DNA of 15,883 bases from Kiritimatiellia bacterium (GCA_017959645.1 JAGDAE010000264.1:1-15883); one strand, 5' to 3'; shown: positions 6,968 to 13,780, counted from the stretch's first letter. Notes: generated by a model from the letters alone, not told the origin. Made by a program: numbers and translations.

Positions 6968-7873
6968 CTAAAACACGTCAAAATCCGCGACCAGCGGCTC
7001 GTGCGGGATGGTTGCCGAAGAAAATCTTTCGACAAGATCCGCGAGGCGGATCTCTTCGCCCTTTTCCGCCCAGGCGAAGCTTTCGGCCAGATAACCGATT
7101 ATCCGTTCGGGTCTCGCGCCGCGTGCACGATACGACGATATTCTGGTGTCGCCATGCCGCTTCGCGAGCCGCCGGCCGTCGGGACCGACGACGAGCGGAA
7201 CATGGAAATACCCCGGTGTCGGTAGCCCCAGCGCGCGCTGCACGAGAATCTGCGCCGGCGTCGCAGGAAGAAGATCGTCGGCCCTGACGACCTCGGTCAC
7301 GCCCATCTCCGCATCGTCGACGACGACCGCGAGCGTGTACCCGGCGCCGCCTTCGTCGCGCGCAAGCGGAAAGTCCCCGAGCGTTTCCCCGACATCCTGC
7401 TCGAACCTGCCGGCGAACGCGTCGTCGAACGCGACGCGCGAATCGCCGTCGACCCGAAATCGCCAACACGCCCCGGGCGGGAACGTTTCGTGCTTTCCAC
7501 GGCAGGTTCCGGGATAGCGAAGCTGCTCGCCTTCGTGCGGAGCGGACTGGGCGGACTCGACGTCTTTGCGCGAACACGTGCATGGATACGCGAGACCCTT
7601 TTCGCGCAGTTTCCCGATCGCATCGCGGTACAGCTCCCTGCGTCCGCTCTGGAAGACGATCTCGCCGTCCCATTCGAACCCGAGCCAGCGCAGATCTTCG
7701 ATCGCCTCCCGCGCCGCCCCCGGCTTGTCGCGCGGATGGTCGAGATCTTCCATCCTCATCAGGAGCCTGCCGCCCTGCGAGCGGGCGCGCAGATACGCGA
7801 TCATGAAAGTCCGCACGTTGCCGAGGTGCAACGCCCCAGTCGGACTCGGCGCGAGACGGCCGGTGCAAGTCAC
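6968..7873 (-). CDS. gluQ: Glutamyl-Q tRNA(Asp) synthetase
   Basis: This enzyme activates glutamate with ATP and attaches it to the queuosine base at position 34 of tRNA(Asp). It is a class I synthetase core of 301 residues with no anticodon-binding domain, which separates it from full-length GltX (about 470 residues). The HIGH-like motif is HLGN (16-19). The zinc site is Cys98, Cys100, Tyr120 and Cys124. LAVVVDDAEMGVTEVVRADDLL (181-202) is the usual core strand-loop, and the KMSKS counterpart is KRHGD (238-242). The GTG start at 7871-7873 overlaps the peptidase TGA as GTGA and places TGRLAPSPTGALHLGN right at the N-terminus. A longer open frame to 8260 is only antisense-free read-through inside the peptidase gene. 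E. coli gluQ sits beside pcnB, and pcnB is in this same run. Its presence implies that the host makes or salvages queuosine. Confidence 0.95.
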   Translation of the reverse strand: MTCTGRLAPSPTGALHLGNVRTFMIAYLRARSQGGRLLMRMEDLDHPRDKPGAAREAIEDLRWLGFEWDGEIVFQSGRRELYRDAIGKLREKGLAYPCTCSRKDVESAQSAPHEGEQLRYPGTCRGKHETFPPGACWRFRVDGDSRVAFDDAFAGRFEQDVGETLGDFPLARDEGGAGYTLAVVVDDAEMGVTEVVRADDLLPATPAQILVQRALGLPTPGYFHVPLVVGPDGRRLAKRHGDTRISSYRARGARPERIIGYLAESFAWAEKGEEIRLADLVERFSSATIPHEPLVADFDVF

Positions 7874-9246
7874 CGGTTTTTCCAGAACTTCTTCCATTCC
7901 GCGATAAACAGGCGCAGGTTGTCGACGCCGCCGAAAGCCTCCGCCCCGGCCTGGCGCATGTCCTTGGTTCTGACGAGCGCGTCCACATAGTCGCGCTTCA
8001 GGTTCTTGAACGGGTCGAACCGGACCTTGCGCGCGCCGTTCTCGATGAAATACGCGATCGACCAGGCCAGACGGTAGCGCAACGTCTTCTCTTCGAGGCT
8101 TCCCGCGTAGAATTCGCCGTAGTCCATTTCGAGCAGCGGCGCGATCATGTCCGCCGCTTCGTCGAAATCGACGTCGATGCCCCATTCCCCGTCGGATTCG
8201 TCCTCGAAATATTCGGCGTACCCTTCGTTGAACCACGGCGAAGCTGGTATCATCGAACAAGCGTAGGAGAGATACTGGTGGAACGCCTCGTGGCGGATGG
8301 TCTTCATGAGCCGTTTCGTATCGCCCTCCGGCAGATAGGCGACAAGTTCGCGCCGGGCCTGGTTCCAGTACGCCGCCGTCCAGGCCATATCCTCCCCGGC
8401 CGCCTCGAGATACTCCGCGCGGGTCGCGAATATCCTCGCGACTGCGAGCGTATTCGAGCCGTCGATGCCGGTCGGCACCGTCTCGGCGTATTTCGCGCGG
8501 GAGATTTTAAGATCGTTGGTCAGCGCGACGATGAACGTCTTGCCGTCCACGAGGTTGTCGAGAACGGTGAATTCGTCCGAATCGGTGACCCGCCAGCCAT
8601 TGTAGGCGGCGACCGAATGGCGCGCGTCCGACCTGAGAAGTTCGCGCTCGTCGTCGACGCGGGAAGGGCGCGCCACCTCGATTCCGGCCTCGTCGCCGTA
8701 GATGACGCCGTCTTCGAACTGCTCGAATTTCTCGTCCCAGGCGTCGCCTTCGCGGAGCTTCCAGGTCGCGAGGCGCCAGAAACTCTCGTCTCCGCGCAGA
8801 TATGCGCAGACTATCGCGGTCTTGTTCGTACCCTGGTAGTATCTGACCTCTCTGAACCCCCTCGGCCGCCGGCGCGGACGCGAAAAATCTTCGCACGGCT
8901 CGACCGGCGAGAGTTTGTCGATCGCGTCGAAAAGCCGCGCTTCATCGACTTTCCGCCAGTCGTAAGAAACCAGTCCGGACACGTATCCGCGCCTAGTCTC
9001 GGGCGGGGCCGACGAGAGCGCGGGAGGCAGGACGTCGAGCGCCGCAAGCATGAATTCGCGTCCGTCGTCGTCGGTCCAGACGCCGTCGACCGCGCGGGAA
9101 ATCCAAAGATCGAGAACGTCGTAGCGGTCTTCGAGGCGCGGCTTGCACCCCTCTTCGCGCACCAGATACGCGTCGACCGCGCGGGGCATCTCCATCGGCG
9201 CCGGATTGACCGTGAACGCCGAAGCGACCAAAGCGCAGAGAATCAC
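7870..9246 (-). CDS. Gluzincin-type zinc metallopeptidase, probably exported
   Basis: This 458-residue protein is a probable zinc-dependent peptidase of the MA clan, resembling DUF1570-type peptidases. The zinc motif HEAFH spans residues 319-323 and is followed by NEGYAEY (340-346), so Glu341 or Glu345 can be the third ligand. The first 15 residues, MILCALVASAFTVNP, are short and hydrophobic and look like a signal peptide, but without the usual positively charged start, so export is likely rather than certain. No other domain is recognised in residues 30-300. The GTG start is at 9244-9246, overlapping mlaD as GTGA, with GGGAGG just 3 nt upstream. Lying between mlaD and gluQ in a chain of 4-nt overlaps, it may process or check an envelope protein linked to lipid transport. 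The target is unknown. Confidence 0.85.
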   Translation of the reverse strand: MILCALVASAFTVNPAPMEMPRAVDAYLVREEGCKPRLEDRYDVLDLWISRAVDGVWTDDDGREFMLAALDVLPPALSSAPPETRRGYVSGLVSYDWRKVDEARLFDAIDKLSPVEPCEDFSRPRRRPRGFREVRYYQGTNKTAIVCAYLRGDESFWRLATWKLREGDAWDEKFEQFEDGVIYGDEAGIEVARPSRVDDERELLRSDARHSVAAYNGWRVTDSDEFTVLDNLVDGKTFIVALTNDLKISRAKYAETVPTGIDGSNTLAVARIFATRAEYLEAAGEDMAWTAAYWNQARRELVAYLPEGDTKRLMKTIRHEAFHQYLSYACSMIPASPWFNEGYAEYFEDESDGEWGIDVDFDEAADMIAPLLEMDYGEFYAGSLEEKTLRYRLAWSIAYFIENGARKVRFDPFKNLKRDYVDALVRTKDMRQAGAEAFGGVDNLRLFIAEWKKFWKNR

Positions 9247-10241
9247 AGTCCTCCCATGATCAGCGATCCGAAGGTGGAAATCGGCGTCGTGTCGCGATAG
9301 TTGTCGACGACCTGGCGGATGTCTTTGACAAGCCCTTCGACTTCGTCGAGCAGCGCGGAATCTTTCGTCAGGCGCCCGAGCGTGCCTTCGCCGTTCTTGA
9401 GCCGCTCCGCGACCTCGTTGAGATTGCCCAGAAGCGCGAGCGCACTCGAGGTCAGGTTGGTAACTCCGCCCCTTACCTCGTCGCCCATGTCGAACGACGC
9501 GCAGGCCGACTTGAAGGCCGCGACCGCCTCCTCGAGGCCGGCGTACAGCGTATCGTCGCTCGACAGCAGCCGGCCTACCGTGCCCTCGCCGCGCTCGACG
9601 CGGCCGGTGATCTCTTTCACGTTGTCGAGCGTCTCGTGCAGTTCGTCGTAGAGCTGCGTGTCGGACGACAGCAGCCGGCCCAGCGTTCCCTCGCCGCGCT
9701 CGAGCCGTTCGGCAATGCCTCTGACCGCCGAGCTTACCGCGTCAATGTTGGTTATTATAGATTCGAGCTCCGCCCTGCCGGTGAGTTCCTTGAGATTGCG
9801 CGCGATGTTGGCAACGTCCCTCATCCAGTCGCTCGGGGTCTCGCCGCGCAGTTTGGCGGACGCGATATCGACGATTTCGCCCTCGCCTTCCTCCAGCACA
9901 AGGTAGTTGCCGCCGAGCATCGACAGCGAACACACTTCGATGCGGTATCCCTCGCGCAGGATGACCGAGCGGTCGATTTCGACAATCACCCTCAATTCGT
10001 CCGGCTCGACGAGTATCTCCTCGACCGCGCCGACCTTGGTTCCGCGGTACATTACGCTGTCCTGCTCGCGCAATCCCCCGACCGAGTCGAACGATATCTC
10101 GGCGCGCGTCCTTTCGCGCCCCTTGAGCACGTCCACGCCGGAGATGATTATGGTGAAGTAGGCCAGAAGCGCCAGGATCGCGACCATGAACAGCCCGACC
10201 ACCGCCTCCGAAAACGCATCGTTTTTCCTGCCTGAGCTCAT
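9243..10241 (-). CDS. mlaD: MCE-domain lipid transport protein MlaD
   Basis: This is the membrane-anchored substrate-binding subunit of the MlaFED phospholipid ABC transporter, which moves phospholipid between the inner membrane and the periplasmic side. One transmembrane helix spans about residues 13-34, so most of the protein is periplasmic. The MCE domain covers about 43-120, with VGGLREQDSVMYRGTKVGAV (54-73) and SMLGGNYLVLEEG (107-119) typical of MlaD. The 332 residues exceed E. coli MlaD (about 180) because of a long helical C-terminal arm containing three copies of a GEGTxGRL repeat. MCE proteins form hexamers, so these arms would form a bundle or needle. The start at 10241 has a strong AAAGGAGGA site lying within the last codons of mlaF, and the ATGA overlap couples it to mlaF. 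The 3' end overlaps the peptidase gene by 4 nt. Confidence 0.93.
   Translation of the reverse strand: MSSGRKNDAFSEAVVGLFMVAILALLAYFTIIISGVDVLKGRERTRAEISFDSVGGLREQDSVMYRGTKVGAVEEILVEPDELRVIVEIDRSVILREGYRIEVCSLSMLGGNYLVLEEGEGEIVDIASAKLRGETPSDWMRDVANIARNLKELTGRAELESIITNIDAVSSAVRGIAERLERGEGTLGRLLSSDTQLYDELHETLDNVKEITGRVERGEGTVGRLLSSDDTLYAGLEEAVAAFKSACASFDMGDEVRGGVTNLTSSALALLGNLNEVAERLKNGEGTLGRLTKDSALLDEVEGLVKDIRQVVDNYRDTTPISTFGSLIMGGL
9339..9404 (-). repeat. MlaD helical repeat, copy 3 (GEGTLGRL)
   Basis: This encodes MlaD residues 280-301. It is the most diverged copy, with Lys-Asn in place of Glu-Arg before GEGTLGRL and TKDSALLDE after it. It lies close to the C-terminus and would form the outermost part of the arm. 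Confidence 0.75.
9534..9602 (-). repeat. MlaD helical repeat, copy 2 (GEGTVGRL)
   Basis: This encodes MlaD residues 214-236. It is the closest to copy 1: the protein sequence keeps ERGEGT-GRLLSSD and differs mainly after the second Asp. The 35-residue step from copy 1 equals five heptads, consistent with a continuous helical arm. Confidence 0.8.
9639..9704 (-). repeat. MlaD helical repeat, copy 1 (GEGTLGRL)
   Basis: This encodes MlaD residues 180-201, a unit reading ERGEGTLGRLLSSDTQLYDE. Copy 2 (residues 214-236, 9534-9602) reads ERGEGTVGRLLSSDDTLYAG. Copy 3 (residues 280-301, 9339-9404) reads KNGEGTLGRLTKDSALLDE. The GEG starts lie at residues 183, 218 and 284, so the steps are 35 and 66 residues, which is close to one and two units of about 33 to 35. 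A decayed copy could lie near residue 252. Each unit alternates a helix with a Gly-rich turn. Confidence 0.8.
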
Positions 10242-10981
10242 ATGGCTCCTCCTTTCGCCGCCTCGAGAAATTCCCTAACTTCCGGATTCGCCGATCTCGC
10301 GAACTGCGCCGGCGCCGAACATTCGACCGCCTTGCCGCGCTTGACGAGCAGTATGCGGTCGGCTATCTTCAGCGCGCTTGCGATGTCGTGGGTGACGACG
10401 ATCGACGTTATCCCGAGCTCGCGGTTGAGCTTCTTCACGAGCCGGTCGATGGTCGACGCGGTTACCGGGTCGAGTCCGCTCGTCGGCTCGTCGTAGAGGA
10501 CGATATCCGTTTCGCGGACTATCGCCCTTGCCAATCCCGCGCGTTTCTGCATTCCGCCCGAGATTTCTGAAGGATACTTGTCGGCGGCGTCGGAAAGCTC
10601 GACCGCCTCGAGCGCAGCTGCGACGCGGGCGGAGATCTCTTCGTCCGGAAGCGACGTGCATTCCTCGAGCGGAAGCGCCACGTTCTCGGCGACGGTCATC
10701 CACGCCAGAAGCGCTCCGGACTGGAACAGGTACCCGATCCGCCCCCGGAGCCTCTCCAGCTCGGCGCCGGAGCATTCCGCGACGTCGATGCCGTCGACGA
10801 CGACGCGCCCGGAGCTCGGCGTGAGCAGCCGCACCAGATGTTTGAGGGTGACCGACTTGCCGGTTCCGGACGGACCGACGATGCAGAGTATCTCGCCCTT
10901 TTCGACCGTGAAACTCAAGCCGTCCAGCACCGGCCGGCCGTCGAAGCGCTTGGTCACGTTCTCGAAGCTTATCAGACTCAC
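10238..10981 (-). CDS. mlaF: Lipid ABC transporter ATP-binding protein MlaF
   Basis: This 247-residue protein is the ATPase of the Mla transporter, driving lipid movement through MlaE at the inner membrane. It has Walker A GPSGTGKS (36-43), the ABC signature SGGMQKR (141-147), Walker B IVLYDEP (160-166) with catalytic Glu165, and the switch His198 in VVTHD. SGGMQKR and a C-terminal PEVREFL (233-239) are typical of MlaF rather than of other importers. The GTG start at 10979-10981 overlaps the mlaE TGA as GTGA and gives a family-like N-terminus (SLISFENVTKRFDGRPVL). The same frame stays open further upstream to 12205, but that stretch is inside mlaE and the TPR gene and is Arg-rich, so I left it out. 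No MlaB-like STAS partner is encoded nearby. Confidence 0.94.
   Translation of the reverse strand: MSLISFENVTKRFDGRPVLDGLSFTVEKGEILCIVGPSGTGKSVTLKHLVRLLTPSSGRVVVDGIDVAECSGAELERLRGRIGYLFQSGALLAWMTVAENVALPLEECTSLPDEEISARVAAALEAVELSDAADKYPSEISGGMQKRAGLARAIVRETDIVLYDEPTSGLDPVTASTIDRLVKKLNRELGITSIVVTHDIASALKIADRILLVKRGKAVECSAPAQFARSANPEVREFLEAAKGGAI
10246..10255 (-). promoter_or_regulatory. Strong Shine-Dalgarno of mlaD inside the mlaF 3' end
   Basis: The minus strand reads AAAGGAGGAG here, ending 4 nt before the mlaD ATG. The same bases encode the last Lys-Gly-Gly-Ala of MlaF. It is the best ribosome site in the Mla group and suggests that MlaD, needed in six copies per complex, is made in excess of MlaE and MlaF, which have weaker sites. 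That stoichiometric reading is an inference. Confidence 0.75.
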
Positions 10982-11796
10982 CGGTAGAACGCCCTCGTTA
11001 TCATGTACCCGAGCATGAGGATGAGAAGAAACCCGGCGATGACGCTGCGCTGCGTCGAACGGCCGACCCCGGTCGCGCCGAGGCTCGTGCCGAAGCCCTC
11101 CGAAACCGAAACCGTCCCGACGACCAGCCCGAAGACGCCGGCCTTGAAGAGCCCCACAAAAAGATCCTTCGTCTTCGCGATGCCCATCGCACTCGAAACG
11201 TACTGCCTGAAATCGACGCCGAGCTGGGTGGAGCCGACGATGCCGCCGCCGACCACGCCGACCACGCAACAGAAGAACGCCAGAAGCGGCGCCATCACGA
11301 CGAGCGCGAAGATCCTCGGCGCGGCGAGATAGCGTATCGGCGAAATCGACATAATCTCCAGCGCGGCGATCTCGTCGTTGATCTTCATCGTGCCCAGTTC
11401 GGCGGCGATGGCCGAGCCGACGCAGGCCACGAGGCACATCCCGCAACTGAACGGTCCCATCTCGCGCACCAGCGAAATCATCACCGCCGCCCCGAGGTAC
11501 ATCTCCTGATTGAAGCGCCTGAGTTCCAGCCCGACCTGCAGCGCGAGGATCATGCCGGTGAAGAGCGACACGACCGTGATCACCGGCAGCGTGCGGATGC
11601 CGGTAACGTAAAGTTGGTTCGCGAAATCGGCGCGTCCCGACCGCCTGCAGAGCACGGCCGGGAACGAAGCTATCGACGCGAGCGCGATTTTCGCCGCCAG
11701 GCCGAGCGCTGAAAGAACGCTCGTCAAACGACGGACGACGCCTTGCGCTTTCGAACGCGGGGCGTCGTCCCATACCGGCTCGCGGACGATCGTCAT
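10978..11796 (-). CDS. mlaE: Lipid ABC transporter permease MlaE
   Basis: This is the inner-membrane permease of the Mla system, 272 residues long, the usual MlaE size. Hydrophobic segments cover about 70-90, 101-133, 160-188, 212-232 and 253-268. The signature regions ISLVREMGPFSCG (107-119) and AAELGTMKINDEIAALEIMS (131-150) are the MlaE family core, and the latter includes the helix that couples to MlaF. The ATG at 11794-11796 overlaps the TPR gene stop as ATGA and has an AAGG site 5 nt upstream. The open frame continues to 12159 but that extension is within the TPR gene. The first 50 residues include an amphipathic stretch (22-45) like the interfacial helix of E. coli MlaE. The stop overlaps the mlaF GTG start. 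Confidence 0.93.
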   Translation of the reverse strand: MTIVREPVWDDAPRSKAQGVVRRLTSVLSALGLAAKIALASIASFPAVLCRRSGRADFANQLYVTGIRTLPVITVVSLFTGMILALQVGLELRRFNQEMYLGAAVMISLVREMGPFSCGMCLVACVGSAIAAELGTMKINDEIAALEIMSISPIRYLAAPRIFALVVMAPLLAFFCCVVGVVGGGIVGSTQLGVDFRQYVSSAMGIAKTKDLFVGLFKAGVFGLVVGTVSVSEGFGTSLGATGVGRSTQRSVIAGFLLILMLGYMITRAFYR

Positions 11797-12491
11797 TCGG
11801 CCTTGTCCGGTTCGTCGGCCGCTTCGGCGGCCGGCTCTTCGATTTTCGCCGCCTCGCTCTCGAGCTGCGCGGCGGCGGCGTTGGCCGCGTCGAACAGCGA
11901 AACCTCCTCGCGCTTCTCGTAGCGTTTGACCAGATCGATCGCCGAGTCGATGCGCGAAAGGGAAATCTCGTCGTCCTTCGATTCCGCCTTGAGCGCTTCG
12001 AGCCTCTCGAGCGCCTTGTCTTTGGAACCGGCGAGCGAAAGCGACCGGGCCGACCCGAGCTTGGCGTCGAGCAGCAGATAGGAATTGGAAGGCGCGCTTT
12101 CGACGTAGGCGTCGTAGGCCGCGAGCGCTTCGGCGTATTTCCCCATCGCCTCGAGGCACTGCGCCTTGCCGACGGCAGGAATGTCGGCGAACGCGTCCGG
12201 CGCATCGCCTTCGAGCGCCGAATAGGCGTCGAACGCCTCCTGGTAGCGGCGCTGGTCGAAATACGCCTTCGCCAGCTTGAGGCGCAGCACGCCGCCGCTC
12301 TTCGCGCCTTTGAACTTCGCGACCGCGTCCTCCAGCTCCTCGACCGAGACCGATTCGACGACCGCCTCGCTGGCGGCGACCCTCCGCGCGGCCAGATGGT
12401 TTTTCACCCCGTAGTACGCGCCGACCGCGACCGCGGCGGCGACCAGCCAGGGCAGGGTTCCCTTGATTTCCTTGAGCAGCTCTTCGTTCAT
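11793..12491 (-). CDS. Membrane-anchored TPR protein, YfgM-like
   Basis: This 232-residue protein has one N-terminal transmembrane helix (about residues 12-30, TLPWLVAAAVAVGAYYGV) and a periplasmic part made of tetratricopeptide-type helical repeats (roughly 55-200), for example LRLKLAKAYFDQRRYQEAFDAY-like units around 70-90 and 115-135. It ends in an acidic Ala/Glu tail. Its layout matches YfgM, a SecYEG-linked periplasmic chaperone partner, though sequence similarity is only general. I chose the ATG at 12491, which overlaps the pcnB TGA as ATGA. An ATG 13 codons further upstream lies inside pcnB. It is the first gene after pcnB and the last before mlaE, so it may assist assembly of the lipid transporter or act as a general envelope chaperone. 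Confidence 0.85.
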   Translation of the reverse strand: MNEELLKEIKGTLPWLVAAAVAVGAYYGVKNHLAARRVAASEAVVESVSVEELEDAVAKFKGAKSGGVLRLKLAKAYFDQRRYQEAFDAYSALEGDAPDAFADIPAVGKAQCLEAMGKYAEALAAYDAYVESAPSNSYLLLDAKLGSARSLSLAGSKDKALERLEALKAESKDDEISLSRIDSAIDLVKRYEKREEVSLFDAANAAAAQLESEAAKIEEPAAEAADEPDKAE

Positions 12492-13702
12492 TGCATGTTG
12501 CCTTTCTTTTCTTCGTACAGATCCGACCACTCGTTCAGGATCTTTTCGCTCTTCTTCTCCGCCCTGAGCATGATGCGGTTGTAGTCGAGCGCGTCCAGAA
12601 AGTCGCGGTTGTGGATAAATCTCGCCTTGCCTTTCGCCGGCGGCGCTGAGAGCCTGCGGCGGCTTTCGATCAGCAGAACGGCGCCGAAGTACGTCGCCTT
12701 GGGTATCTTCAGCGCCGCGGACATCTCCTGCATGACCTTGCGCCCCTCGCCGTCGGTTCCGGTGAGCGCGGCGCCCATCAACACCGCCGCCCGCACAGCG
12801 TTGGAGACCTCGAACCCCTTTTCACTCATCATCAGCTCGTATCCGTCGAGCGTCTTCAGATACTTCCATTCGCGGCTCTTCTCGCCGCCGGTCGCGTCTA
12901 TCGCCTTCGAGAGGGACGGCAGCAGATCGGCGAGCATGCCGGTCTTCCACATCAGCCGGAACGATTCCTCGCTGCGTCCGTACGGGAACAGGCGGAACAG
13001 CTCCTCGCACACGCGCGGAATCGACGCCGAGAGGATGCAGGCGTGGTGGCGCTTCATCGCCGCCATCGTCTTTTTTTCGATCGTGAACCCGAGCCGCGCC
13101 GAAAACTTGACCGCCCGCATCATTCTCACCGGATCTTCCCGGAAGCGTATGTCGGGGTCGCCGATGGCGCGGATCGTCCGCTTCTCGAGGTCTTTCATTC
13201 CGCCCACCCAGTCGATGACCGAATAGGTGTCGATGTCGTAGAAAAGCCCGTTCACCGTGAAATCGCGCCTGTAGGCGTCGGTTTCGGGCGTGCCGAAAGT
13301 GTTGTCTTCGAACGGGCCCTCGGCCGCATGCTCTATTATCTCGCCGACGCTCTGACTCTCGCGCCTGAACGTCGCCGTCTCGATGATCTTGCCCCCGCCG
13401 AAGCGGATGTGCGCCAGGCGGAAGCGCCGGCCGATGAGAAAGCAGTTCTTGAACGCCTTCTTGACCTCGAGCGGGCTCGCGCTGGTGCCGACGTCGAAAT
13501 CCTTCGGCGTGCGCCCGAGCAGCAGATCGCGCACCCCGCCGCCCACCAGATAGGCGGTATACCCCAGCGACGAAAGCCGGTAGAGGACCTTCAGCGCGTC
13601 GGGATCGATGTTTTTGCGGGAAATGCAGTGCTCGGCCCGCGCATATACCGCGGGCTTCCTCTTTCTGGCCTTCTTCAGAAATCCAAACACTGTGTTTTCC
13701 AT
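12488..13702 (-). CDS. pcnB: Poly(A) polymerase I
   Basis: This 404-residue enzyme adds adenosines to RNA 3' ends, marking transcripts for exonuclease decay. It is a class II nucleotidyltransferase. LVGGGVRDLLLGRTPKDFDV (52-71) holds catalytic Asp68 and Asp70, the third carboxylate is probably Asp147 in RRDFTVNG, and the RNA-binding region follows. FLIGRRFRLAHIRFG (88-102) is the signature separating bacterial poly(A) polymerases from CCA-adding enzymes, and RKNIDPDALKVLYRL (29-43) closely resembles E. coli PcnB. The N-terminal 20 residues are very basic. It is the first gene after the 84-bp gap and carries its own promoter. No good Shine-Dalgarno precedes the ATG, and a small hairpin abuts it, so translation may be kept low, as it is by other means for E. 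coli pcnB. Confidence 0.93.
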   Translation of the reverse strand: MENTVFGFLKKARKRKPAVYARAEHCISRKNIDPDALKVLYRLSSLGYTAYLVGGGVRDLLLGRTPKDFDVGTSASPLEVKKAFKNCFLIGRRFRLAHIRFGGGKIIETATFRRESQSVGEIIEHAAEGPFEDNTFGTPETDAYRRDFTVNGLFYDIDTYSVIDWVGGMKDLEKRTIRAIGDPDIRFREDPVRMMRAVKFSARLGFTIEKKTMAAMKRHHACILSASIPRVCEELFRLFPYGRSEESFRLMWKTGMLADLLPSLSKAIDATGGEKSREWKYLKTLDGYELMMSEKGFEVSNAVRAAVLMGAALTGTDGEGRKVMQEMSAALKIPKATYFGAVLLIESRRRLSAPPAKGKARFIHNRDFLDALDYNRIMLRAEKKSEKILNEWSDLYEEKKGNMQ

Positions 13703-13705
13703 CCC

Positions 13706-13725
13706 CGCACCGCGCTTCGGGTGCG
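13706..13725 (-). promoter_or_regulatory. Leader hairpin in front of the pcnB start
   Basis: On the minus strand CGCACC (13725-13720) pairs with GGTGCG (13711-13706) around an 8-nt loop, a perfect 6-bp GC-rich stem ending 3 nt before the ATG. With transcription expected to begin near 13729, the stem fills nearly the whole leader. It would obstruct ribosome entry unless melted. There is no proof that it forms in the cell. Confidence 0.45.
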
Positions 13726-13735
13726 ATTGGGCGGA

Positions 13736-13765
13736 ATTATATCAAATTTGCGCCCCGGAAATCAA
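13736..13765 (-). promoter_or_regulatory. Sigma70-type promoter for the pcnB operon
   Basis: Minus-strand -10 TATAAT (13741-13736) is a perfect consensus, and -35 TTGATT (13765-13760) is close to TTGACA, with an 18-nt spacer. Transcription should start near 13729, leaving a leader of about 27 nt to the pcnB ATG. It is the only convincing promoter seen for the 13 genes down to position 2. Confidence 0.75.
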
Positions 13766-13780
13766 GCGGTCCGGGGGCGC
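13750..13780. repeat. GC-rich inverted repeat enclosing the -35 box
   Basis: Arms GCGCCCCGGA (13750-13759) and TCCGGGGGCGC (13770-13780) pair over 10 bp with one bulged base. The 10-nt loop (13760-13769) contains the -35 hexamer. As minus-strand RNA it would be a hairpin just after the BI-1 gene stop, but only three T follow, so it is a weak terminator candidate. As DNA it could be an operator. Confidence 0.65.

Noticed and set aside
4179..6971. A 930-codon open frame on the plus strand.
   Set aside because: It runs antisense to the GT2-TagF and ParB-like genes, which have clear motifs. It is rich in Arg and has no recognisable domain. High-GC codon bias commonly creates such mirrors.
6968..7873. 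Reading the synthetase as a truncated GltX.
   Set aside because: The short length, Cys/Cys/Tyr/Cys zinc site and KRHGD motif are those of an intact GluQ, with no sign of truncation.
7874..8260. A 5' extension of gluQ to 430 residues.
   Set aside because: The extra 129 residues overlap the peptidase gene in another frame. The GTG at 7873 gives the exact GluQ N-terminus.
10982..12205. A 5' extension of the MlaF frame giving a 655-residue protein.
   Set aside because: The added part lies inside mlaE and the TPR gene and is a low-complexity Arg/Pro-rich read-through. The GTG at 10981 gives the normal family length.
12488..13702. Reading the polymerase as a CCA-adding enzyme.
   Set aside because: The GRRFRLAHI signature and the RKNIDPDALKVLYRL start match poly(A) polymerase I.
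13750..13780. Calling the inverted repeat a confident intrinsic terminator.
   Set aside because: Only three T follow the stem on the minus strand, and the -35 box is in the loop, so I list it as a repeat with uncertain role.
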